Shown here one piece after another: positions 7,501-12,455 of a stretch of DNA of 12,455 nt; position 1 is the first letter of the stretch, and each line of letters opens with the position of its first letter. Made by a program: the position numbers and the translations under genes. The stretch is from positions 1 to 12,455 of the forward strand of contig HF993201.1 of assembly GCA_000436795.1 (NCBI GenBank). Direction: 5' to 3'. This stretch comes from Bacteroides sp. CAG:1076 (GTDB taxonomy: Bacteria > Bacteroidota > Bacteroidia > Bacteroidales > Bacteroidaceae). The notes beneath the pieces are model-generated. The model had not been told where the DNA came from. It searched no databases and saw only the letters and a list, made by a program, of their open reading frames with translations.

Positions 7501-8849
7501 TGGCACGGAAGATATACGAAAACTTTACAGCCATGGCTCATCAGTCGGAAATTGATTTCAGCTTTGTGGCTCCACAGGAGGAAGTGAAGGTATATACGGA
7601 TGTGGATAAGTTTGAGAAAATTGTATTCAATTTGCTTTCGAATGCATTCAAGTATACGCCTAAAGGAAAGTCTATTTCACTTACTGTAGCGTTGCTGCCC
7701 GACTATGTACAGATACGGGTGAAAGACGAAGGGAAAGGTATAGATATTGGTAAGCTGAGTAAGCTATTCGACCGTTTCGAGACCTTCGGCAGCGAACGTT
7801 CGTCGGTATCAACGGGTATCGGGCTTTCACTGGTCCGCAATCTGGTGGATATCATGCACGGAAAAATAGAGGTGGATACTGCATTGGGGCAGGGAAGTAC
7901 GTTTAGTGTCTGCCTCCCCTTGAATGCAGAGGTTTATCACCGCGACCAGAATGTAGAATTTATTTTGGACGATGGTACGCGTAACGTACAGTCTGAAACG
8001 GAAGGTGAGGAAGAAGGTGAAGCACAGAAAGATATTACGGTGCTGGTTGTGGAAGACAATGAGGAGTTGAGGCGTTTTGTGGTGCATATCCTGCAAAGGG
8101 AATATCGGGTACTGGAAGCGCCTGACGGTCGTGCCGGACTGGAAAAGATTATGGCAGAAATGCCGGATATCGTGGTCAGTGACGTTATGATGCCTGAAAT
8201 GGATGGTATCGAACTGCTGAATGCTGTAAAAAATAACCATGATATTTGTCATATTCCGGTTATTATTTTGTCGGCAAAGGCTTCGCTTGAAGATCGTATC
8301 AAGGGGCTGGAATATGGTGCCGACGGGTATATTACCAAACCGTTCAGTGCTGCGTATCTTTGTGCACGGATTAAGTCTGTATTGCAGCAGCGTACCCGCT
8401 TGAAGGATTTTCTGCTTTCAGGTAATACTCCGGCAGGTATGGAGGAAGCAGAAGCAGGCAAGAAGCCGGAATGTAAGCTGGAAGACTTGTCGCCGTCATT
8501 GCCACAGATTACCCGTTTCGATGAGGAGTTTATTAAGAACATCATACAGCGTGTAGAGGAGAACTTGAACAATCCTGATTTCAAGATAGAAGATCTTGCC
8601 GATTCGATGGGTATGGGGCGTTCTATGTTTTACCGGAAGATAAAGTCGATACTGGGGGTTTCTCCCATCGATTTTGTGAAAGACATGCGTGTGAAACGTT
8701 CGGTACAGTTGCTCGACTCGGGACAATATGCAGTATCGGAAGTTGCGTACATGTGTGGATTTTCCTCTCCTCAGTATTTTAGTCGTGTTTTTAAGGCTGC
8801 CATGGGCTGTACGCCTTCCGAATATAAAGAGAAAAATACGGAAAAATAA
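4524..8849 (+). CDS. Hybrid two-component system sensor-regulator (HTCS), one-protein sensor kinase/response regulator
   Basis: A 1441-residue inner-membrane regulator. A signal peptide (about 1-21) leads into a periplasmic two-propeller sensor built of Reg_prop repeats (recurring D-x-x-G-x-I/L-W motifs such as DEKGYLWMATWNGL and DRFGHIWVGTYGGGL) to about residue 790. Next come a Y_Y_Y domain (about 806-871), one membrane helix (about 876-899), HisKA with phospho-acceptor His923 (DISHELRTP), HATPase with N-box Asn1036/Asn1040, G1 Asp1068 and G2 Gly1098/Gly1100, a receiver (acidic pair Glu1177/Asp1178, phospho-acceptor Asp1220, Lys1272) and an AraC-type HTH from about 1335 to the end. All catalytic residues are present and the length is normal for the family. 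HTCS proteins bind an oligosaccharide in the periplasm and activate nearby carbohydrate-use genes; the adjacent PL1-type lyase suggests a pectic ligand. It has its own promoter. Confidence 0.97.
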   Translation: MRNTLYLIISYILLGFFPAAAQGLINVKHYSVKDGMSQNTVQSILQDEKGYLWMATWNGLEKFDGYTFKNYKSYPTDRVKLQYNRLVNLVLAGNEMLVCQSYDRRIYLFDTRKECFEDVFAYHPDVKLCTAASDIFALSNGTLWVTSDNGDLWRIDCYRYKEKGGLVYFPAASSSRRTVYKVALDTQKREWVLTDKGYFVYGNKSLKGDEVYRYAASAGKSFFIAGTSGRLMEYVDGSGLRPVVLPDEAESICQLFPLADGRLGVVCKRGLVMYDPQKKQVTHFILGKGQEDFQPSCIFQDSKGNIWMQNGREHIVRIDKKGMQAAFLDYPRRRDGELGFSFIHEDEYGHIWAFPTDGFFCYYNPKQNKFQQSYVLTEAARSMYEGINRGFYVDNHKNVWLAQGGGVDRITFPNTNFEYIGASSTEVRGLYIDSHERVWMARKDGIVEVYDKYLDYCGNLDSKGRIVKDRSVVFGANVYAFFEDNRGNFWIGSRGHGLFVGKPAAGGYALKQYRVEQNNPDGINSNAVYSIAQDRFGHIWVGTYGGGLNLATGSPDDLHFMNVANRLKKNYPQGKCMRVRSICPLSNDVTLVGTTDGLISFSSRFSNPEDIRFYLNYCEANRENSLSDNDVMHVMETSAGEVYITTCSGGISRVPLDGLLSDKIDFFHYNKINGLPSDIAFAMVEDNKKRLWITFENIICKFSPAHPDFEVYNHFNVNSNLILSEVPPVVDRSGNMYVGCNEGALRINLNELKKSTYVPNIAFTGLSVQRRGGISVINSLMNDSITLEADERNITVSFAALDFTKPSYLEYAYRIKNLGSDWIYIGKNHSVSLVNLSAGDFDLEVKSSNSDGVWTDNVSVLHIHVEPTFWETGWAWVIYIASFLLALAVVSGIIVYIWGLRKKIGFEKQLTQMKLRFFTDISHELRTPLTLIEGPIEEVIEREKLSEEGKENMQVAKRNTERMLQLINQLLDFRKIQNNKMKLYIEQVDIVALARKIYENFTAMAHQSEIDFSFVAPQEEVKVYTDVDKFEKIVFNLLSNAFKYTPKGKSISLTVALLPDYVQIRVKDEGKGIDIGKLSKLFDRFETFGSERSSVSTGIGLSLVRNLVDIMHGKIEVDTALGQGSTFSVCLPLNAEVYHRDQNVEFILDDGTRNVQSETEGEEEGEAQKDITVLVVEDNEELRRFVVHILQREYRVLEAPDGRAGLEKIMAEMPDIVVSDVMMPEMDGIELLNAVKNNHDICHIPVIILSAKASLEDRIKGLEYGADGYITKPFSAAYLCARIKSVLQQRTRLKDFLLSGNTPAGMEEAEAGKKPECKLEDLSPSLPQITRFDEEFIKNIIQRVEENLNNPDFKIEDLADSMGMGRSMFYRKIKSILGVSPIDFVKDMRVKRSVQLLDSGQYAVSEVAYMCGFSSPQYFSRVFKAAMGCTPSEYKEKNTEK

Positions 8850-8992
8850 AAAAGAAGTATCTCTTGTTCTTGGGTTGACAAGTTTATGGGATTACAAGGC
8901 AGTTGCAGTTTTGGTTTAATTTGCATAGTCTGGTGCAGGATATCGTAAAGGAACAGCAGAAATAATAACTTGCCTGAAGATTGTGCATTACA

Positions 8993-9032
8993 CCATTGGC
9001 TGTAGGGTGATGGGGCACTTTACTGCCGATGG
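8993..9032 (+). terminator. Long hairpin between HTCS and lyase genes, possible terminator or 3' UTR element
   Basis: CCATTGGC (8993-9000) pairs with GCCGATGG (9025-9032), and the stem continues inward (GT AGGGTG with CACTTT AC) to about 16 pairs around the loop ATGGGG, with one T-T mismatch. The three non-Watson-Crick pairs are all G-U on plus-strand RNA but would be A-C mismatches on the minus strand, which argues for function in plus-strand RNA. It lies 143 bp after the HTCS stop, and the T tract after it is broken, so termination is uncertain. Confidence 0.4.
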
Positions 9033-9071
9033 CGTTTGAGTGTATTATTTGTTCCAATTGGCCTATTGCCT

Positions 9072-9106
9072 AAATAGTGCACGTTGTTTACTAAAATAGT
9101 GCACGT
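9072..9106 (+). promoter_or_regulatory. Candidate HTCS operator: two direct repeats upstream of the lyase promoter
   Basis: AAATAGTGCACGT occurs exactly twice, at 9072-9084 and 9094-9106, with starts 22 bp apart, about two helical turns, so both copies face the same side of the DNA. The second copy ends 19 bp before the -7 box, covering the place of the -33 element, where a class II-type activator would sit. AraC-type response regulators commonly bind such tandem sites. That the HTCS gene is the direct neighbour makes it the natural candidate, but binding is inferred. Confidence 0.7.
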
Positions 9107-9125
9107 CATTCTTGTTTGCTTCTCT

Positions 9126-9133
9126 TACTTTTG
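9126..9133 (+). promoter_or_regulatory. -7 promoter box of the lyase gene
   Basis: TACTTTTG matches TAnnTTTG exactly. No -33 TTTG is seen 19-21 bp upstream; the direct repeats occupy that place, as expected of an activator-dependent promoter. The box lies downstream of the ATG at 9116, so that ATG would not be in the transcript and the gene must start at 9161 or 9167. Confidence 0.65.
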
Positions 9134-9160
9134 TCGTGTGAAAACACAATAATAAATCGT

Positions 9161-10660
9161 ATGACTATGAAATTTACGCTTGCTTCATTAGGCTTGCTGC
9201 TCGCTTTTTCGGCAGGGCAGGCCGCTGACTGGACTGCTACAGAAGGTAAACTGCCGGCTTTTCCGGGAGCTGAAGGATTTGGCAGATATACTGTAGGAGG
9301 AAGAGGTGGAAAGGTTTATCATGTAACGACTCTTCAAGATGGAGAGCAGGAAGGAACTTTGCGTTATGCTGTCAATCAGAAAGGGGCACGTACTGTGGTT
9401 TTCGATGTGGCAGGTACTATTTTTCTGAACAGCCCGCTGAGAATCAAACAAGATAGTCTGACTCTTGCCGGACAGACGGCTCCGGGGCAAGGAATCTGTA
9501 TTGCACGTTATCCGATAACCGTAAAGGCTAATCATGTAATTATGCGTTATTTGCGTTTGAGAGTAGGAAACGAAGTCAAAGGAGAGCCGGACGGACTTGG
9601 AGGTACGGACCAGAAGAATATTATCATAGACCATTGCTCCATCAGTTGGTCGGTAGATGAAACCTGCTCTATATATGGTAATGAGAATACAACTGTTCAG
9701 TGGTGTATCATATCCGAGAGCCTGAATCATGGAGGGCATGTCAAAGGTGCACACGGATATGGAGGAATAGTGGGAGGCGACCATGCTTCGTTTCATCATA
9801 ATCTGATGGCACATCATGTCAGTCGCGTTCCTCGTCTGGGACCTCGTCCGGGAACTCAGACCCGGGAGTATGTGGATGTGCGTAATAATGTATATTATAA
9901 CTGGGCCGGGAACGGATGTTACGGGGCTGAAGGCATGAAGGTGAATATTGTGAACAATTATTATAAGCCCGGTCCTGCTACTCCTCATAATAAAGTACGA
10001 TACCGGATTGTTGCGGCAGGAGTACGTTCGGAGAAATATTGCCATAACAGTAAAGGTGAACCCAACAGATGGCATCCGATGCTGCATGTATGGGGAAAGT
10101 TTTATGTAGATGGCAATGTGGTGGAAGGATGTCCTGAAGTTACGGCAGACAACTGGACGAAAGGGGTATACGAACAGCTTGATACGGCAAGTGCTGATGG
10201 GTACTTTTCTGCTGTTACACGTGATACGATCCGCCTGAAAACTCCCTTGGAAACGGGATTGGTTACTACGCATACAGCTCTTGAAGCCTATGATAAGGTT
10301 CTGGCTTCTGCTGGTTGTTCCAAATGGAGGGATAAGATAGACGAACGGATTGTAAATGAAACACGTAGTGGAACGGCTGCTTATTCCGGTAGTATAGGTA
10401 AGAATGCCGATCGCATGCCAGGCATCATAGACACACCGAAAGATGTCATGCTGCAAGGGGAAGACTCTCCATGGGTGAAACTCTCGGATGGTGGGGTAAA
10501 GCCTGAAGAACGTCTGGATACGGACGGAGACGGTATGCCTGATATCTGGGAGAAAAAGCATGGACTGAATCCGTATGATTCGGCTGATGGAGTGGAAGTA
10601 GCATTGAGCAGCGAGGGGTATACTAATCTGGAAGTATATTTGAATGAAGGACTGAAATGA
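9161..10660 (+). CDS. Secreted pectate-lyase-like polysaccharide lyase (PL1-type)
   Basis: A 499-residue parallel beta-helix enzyme expected to cleave homogalacturonan-type pectin by Ca-dependent beta-elimination in the periplasm or at the cell surface. The frame opens at 9116, but the promoter box lies after that codon; the ATG at 9161 (or 9167) gives a clean signal peptide ending in GQA. Family landmarks are FPGAEGFGRYTVGGRGG near the mature N-terminus, TLAGQTAPGQGI, IIIDHCSISWSVDET with Asp157, Asp166 and Glu167 as candidate calcium or active-site ligands, and Arg222-Val-Pro-Arg225, which resembles the PL1 catalytic Arg motif. The C-terminus has a thrombospondin-3-like calcium motif DTDGDGMPD (453-461), followed by WEKKHGLNP. 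There is no lipobox, and I see no sorting domain. Expression is probably controlled by the HTCS next door. Pectin rather than pectate specificity cannot be excluded. Confidence 0.9.
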   Translation: MTMKFTLASLGLLLAFSAGQAADWTATEGKLPAFPGAEGFGRYTVGGRGGKVYHVTTLQDGEQEGTLRYAVNQKGARTVVFDVAGTIFLNSPLRIKQDSLTLAGQTAPGQGICIARYPITVKANHVIMRYLRLRVGNEVKGEPDGLGGTDQKNIIIDHCSISWSVDETCSIYGNENTTVQWCIISESLNHGGHVKGAHGYGGIVGGDHASFHHNLMAHHVSRVPRLGPRPGTQTREYVDVRNNVYYNWAGNGCYGAEGMKVNIVNNYYKPGPATPHNKVRYRIVAAGVRSEKYCHNSKGEPNRWHPMLHVWGKFYVDGNVVEGCPEVTADNWTKGVYEQLDTASADGYFSAVTRDTIRLKTPLETGLVTTHTALEAYDKVLASAGCSKWRDKIDERIVNETRSGTAAYSGSIGKNADRMPGIIDTPKDVMLQGEDSPWVKLSDGGVKPEERLDTDGDGMPDIWEKKHGLNPYDSADGVEVALSSEGYTNLEVYLNEGLK

Positions 10661-10741
10661 TAATAAATGAAACCAAAGTTATGAATAACAATCTGAAATA
10701 ATGAGCATTTTCTGTCTCCAGAAACAACAGCCGGAATATAG

Positions 10742-10876
10742 ATGAAAATTAGTAAATTAAATCAACGCAATACACAAATCAATATAAAGCCAATTGTTAC
10801 TCGTGAAGAGGCCCAATATAGTTATGAAAATATAATAGGCGACAGTAAATGCTCTCTGAAAGTGTGTATGGTATAA
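10742..10876 (+). CDS. Doubtful 44-residue ORF in the lyase-ogt gap
   Basis: An ATG at 10742 opens 44 codons ending at TAA 10874-10876. The peptide is polar and basic (MKISKLNQRNTQINIKPIV..., with a REEAQYSYENIIGD stretch) and ends in CSLKVCMV, with no signal peptide or membrane helix. Its DNA is clearly more A/T-rich than the lyase and ogt genes. No promoter or Shine-Dalgarno is evident. The codon run looks more protein-like than chance to me, so it may be a fragment of a lost or imported gene. I do not recognise a family. Confidence 0.25.
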   Translation: MKISKLNQRNTQINIKPIVTREEAQYSYENIIGDSKCSLKVCMV

Positions 10877-10894
10877 TTGTTTATAGACACTTTC
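10858..10894. repeat. 12-bp inverted repeat at the convergent lyase/ogt boundary
   Basis: GAAAGTGTGTAT (10858-10869) and ATAGACACTTTC (10883-10894) are inverted copies with one mismatch and a 13-nt loop. The right arm includes the last codons and stop of ogt. It may form a 3' end hairpin for ogt mRNA, but no T-run follows on either strand, so it is not a standard terminator. Confidence 0.4.
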
Positions 10895-11378
10895 CTTCCA
10901 GTTTCAGCAGGCTTATTTTGCGGGAAAGTCCTCCGGCATAGCCTGTCAGACTTCCGTTACTGCCTACTACGCGATGGCAAGGGATAAGGATGCTTATGGG
11001 GTTATGACCTACGGCTCCTCCTATAGCCTGTGCCGACATGCTTTTGCAATTTCGCTGCCGGGCTATTTCCTGAGCAATTTCTTTATAGGTAATGACTTCG
11101 CCATAGGGAATTTGTAGCAGGATATGCCACACCGCCAGGCGGAACGGAGTGTCATGAAGTTCCAGATCGGGCATGAAGTCTGGCTTTTTTCCTGAAAAGT
11201 AAGTGTTCAGCCAACTGGCTGTCTGACGGAAAATGGGAAAATCTCTTTCTTCGTGTTCCGCTTCTAATGTACGGGCAAAATACTTTTGTCCTTCGAACCA
11301 CAATCCGGTAAGGCATGTACCGTTACTGGCAAGGATGATTTTTCCCAATGGAGAATCGTATGGATAAGTATATTGCAT
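10881..11378 (-). CDS. ogt: Methylated-DNA--[protein]-cysteine S-methyltransferase (Ogt type)
   Basis: A 165-residue suicide repair enzyme that removes the methyl group from O6-methylguanine by transferring it to its own cysteine. The active-site motif PCHRV is present with acceptor Cys134, preceded by GHNPISILI (Asn126 is the usual hinge residue) and followed by GSLTGYAGG. The TYKEIA segment fits the DNA-recognition helix region. The length is that of a single-domain Ogt, without the Ada regulatory half. The start at 11376-11378 gives the standard N-terminus (YPYDSPLGKI). At the arginine-finger place, 17 residues before the acceptor Cys, the chain has Gln117 (SAQAIGG) instead of Arg. The gene follows asd on the same strand with a terminator between them, so it may be transcribed by read-through or from its own weak promoter. 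Confidence 0.95.
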   Translation of the reverse strand: MQYTYPYDSPLGKIILASNGTCLTGLWFEGQKYFARTLEAEHEERDFPIFRQTASWLNTYFSGKKPDFMPDLELHDTPFRLAVWHILLQIPYGEVITYKEIAQEIARQRNCKSMSAQAIGGAVGHNPISILIPCHRVVGSNGSLTGYAGGLSRKISLLKLEGKCL

Positions 11379-11401
11379 GTGTGTAAAATGTATTAAGATA
11401 A

Positions 11402-11457
11402 GAAAAAAGGCAACCTGACGCCCAGCAATAATTCTGTCCGGGCATGCAGGTTGCCTT
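11402..11457 (-). terminator. Intrinsic terminator downstream of asd
   Basis: AAGGCAACCTG and its exact reverse complement CAGGTTGCCTT (11407-11417 and 11447-11457) form an 11-bp stem with an inner GCCC/GGGC pairing. Read on the minus strand it is followed by a T-run (TTTTTTCT), so it terminates asd. Only 23 nt remain to the ogt start. The opposite strand has a less regular T-rich stretch (TTATTTCTTTT), so weak bidirectional action is possible. Confidence 0.9.
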
Positions 11458-11486
11458 ATTTCTTTTGTATCTGTCCGTGAAAAAAC

Positions 11487-12455
11487 TTATCCGATGTTTT
11501 TTACTTTAATCAGATATTCAGCAATCTGTACGGCATTCAGTGCAGCTCCCTTCTTAATCTGGTCGCCTACAATCCAGAATGTCAGACCGTTTTCGTCTGT
11601 CAAGTCCTTACGGATACGTCCTACATATACAGGATCTTTTCCGGCGAGGAACAACGGCATCGGGTATTCCTTCTTTTCAGGGTTATCCATCAGCACCAGT
11701 CCTTCTCCTTCGGCAAACGCCTTGCGTGCTTCTTCTACAGAAACCGGACGTTCTGTTTCAATCCAGATGCTTTCTGAGTGTGAGCGGAGTGCAGGTACAC
11801 GTACGCAAGTTGCACTGACCTTAACATCAGAGTGCATGATTTTACGTGTTTCGTTATACATTTTCATTTCCTCTTTGGTATAACCATTGTCGGTAAATAC
11901 GTCAATTTGAGGAATCAGGTTAAATGCAAGCTGGTAAGCAAATTTTTCGACGGTTACAGGCTCTCCGGCAAGTACCTGACGATACTGTTCGTATAATTCA
12001 TCCATTGCAGCTGCACCAGCACCACTGGCAGCCTGGTAAGTAGAAACATGTACGCGCTTGATGTGCGACAGTTTTTCGATAGCTTTCAGTGCCACTACCA
12101 TCTGTATCGTTGTACAGTTCGGGTTGGCGATGATACCACGTGGACGGTTCAATGCGTCTTCGGGATTTACTTCGGGTACGACCAAAGGAATGTCTGCATC
12201 CATACGGAACGCACTTGAATTGTCTATCATTACAGCACCGTATTTGGTGATTGTTTCGGCAAATTCTTTCGATGTGCCTGCTCCCGCAGAAATAAAGGCA
12301 ATGTCGACACCTTTGAAGTCGTCATTGTGTTGCAGCAGTTTCACTTCGATTTCTTTTCCGCGGAACGTGTACTTTCGTCCTGCACTGCGTGAAGAACCAA
12401 ATAACAACAATTCGTCTATCGGAAAATTTCTCTCATCAAGCACACGCAGGAACTC
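11487..12455 (-). CDS. asd: Aspartate-semialdehyde dehydrogenase, nearly complete (N-terminus off the window)
   Basis: A cytosolic NADP-dependent enzyme that converts aspartyl phosphate to aspartate semialdehyde, the branch point to lysine/diaminopimelate, threonine and methionine. The frame is open to the last base; 322 residues plus stop are present, beginning [12 protein letters not shown]. The usual N-terminal nucleotide-binding stretch (about 14-15 residues, GASGAVGQ type) is missing only because of the window edge. The GTG at 12441-12443 reads as an internal Val, not a start. Seen motifs are [17 protein letters not shown] with the catalytic Cys (codon 12114-12116), [11 protein letters not shown] and [11 protein letters not shown] with the active-site His. 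The C-terminal [19 protein letters not shown] is typical of the family. Its own terminator follows. Confidence 0.97.
   Translation of the reverse strand, partial: EFLRVLDERNFPIDELLLFGSSRSAGRKYTFRGKEIEVKLLQHNDDFKGVDIAFISAGAGTSKEFAETITKYGAVMIDNSSAFRMDADIPLVVPEVNPEDALNRPRGIIANPNCTTIQMVVALKAIEKLSHIKRVHVSTYQAASGAGAAAMDELYEQYRQVLAGEPVTVEKFAYQLAFNLIPQIDVFTDNGYTKEEMKMYNETRKIMHSDVKVSATCVRVPALRSHSESIWIETERPVSVEEARKAFAEGEGLVLMDNPEKKEYPMPLFLAGKDPVYVGRIRKDLTDENGLTFWIVGDQIKKGAALNAVQIAEYLIKVKNIG

Larger units (their letters stand above)
8850..9160 (+). other. HTCS-lyase intergenic region
   Basis: About 310 bp with no credible gene; the longest start-to-stop stretch I tried by eye (8886 onward) gives only 20 codons without motifs. 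It holds a hairpin (8993-9032), a pair of direct repeats (9072-9084 and 9094-9106) and the lyase -7 box (9126-9133), so most of it is probably the HTCS 3' end plus the control region of the lyase. Confidence 0.6.

Noticed and set aside
9116..9160. Upstream start that would add 15 residues to the lyase, ending near a Cys that mimics a lipobox
   Set aside because: The LLLLLSC stretch looks like a lipobox, but the TACTTTTG promoter box lies inside this segment, so it is probably not transcribed, and a complete signal peptide starts at 9161 or 9167.
9188..10561. 457-codon ORF antisense to the lyase gene
   Set aside because: It lies wholly inside the lyase on the other strand, is rich in Ile/Ser/Thr/Arg as expected of a codon shadow, and has no recognisable domain, while the sense frame has a signal peptide and clear family motifs.
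12441..12443. GTG taken as the start of asd
   Set aside because: It is an internal Val codon; the in-frame sequence before it (EFLR) continues the conserved family N-terminus to the window edge.

Overview
The window looks like chromosomal DNA of a gut Bacteroidales species, most likely Bacteroides or Phocaeicola. The reasons are TAnnTTTG-type -7 promoter boxes with mostly A/T-rich ribosome entry regions, a fimbrillin-type surface lipoprotein locus, a giant hybrid two-component regulator (HTCS) beside a polysaccharide lyase, and a periplasmic DPP-IV. No tRNA, rRNA, CRISPR array, transposase or integrase is visible.

Layout: (1) 1-1015, minus: N-terminal half of a dipeptidyl peptidase IV, running off the left edge. 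(2) 1016-1541: A/T-rich divergent intergenic region with the DPP-IV promoter and two dyad symmetries. (3) 1542-4264, plus: a compact fimbria-type surface module of a DUF3575 outer-membrane protein, a DUF5119 lipoprotein (start overlaps the previous stop) and a fimbrillin-family lipoprotein, closed by a strong intrinsic terminator. (4) 4524-8849, plus: a 1441-residue HTCS with sensor propeller, Y_Y_Y domain, membrane segment, histidine kinase, receiver and AraC-type output domain in one chain. (5) 8850-9160: intergenic region with an RNA-type hairpin and, immediately upstream of the lyase promoter, two 13-bp direct repeats at a 22-bp period, a likely HTCS operator. (6) 9161-10660, plus: a secreted pectate-lyase-like (PL1-type) enzyme. 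(7) 10661-10880: an A/T-rich gap with a doubtful 44-codon ORF. (8) 10881-11378, minus: an Ogt-type DNA methyltransferase. (9) 11487-12455, minus: aspartate-semialdehyde dehydrogenase, missing only about its first 15 residues, with its terminator just before the ogt start.

How the genes fit together: the HTCS and lyase form the clearest functional pair, a minimal pectin-responsive unit in which a periplasmic sensor would detect an oligosaccharide and switch on the adjacent lyase, with no SusC/SusD pair inside the window. The three-gene fimbrial module is probably one transcription unit with an extra promoter in front of the structural subunit. DPP-IV, ogt and asd are ordinary housekeeping or catabolic genes. 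The most interesting item is the apparent HTCS operator. I did not find a clearly new class of system.
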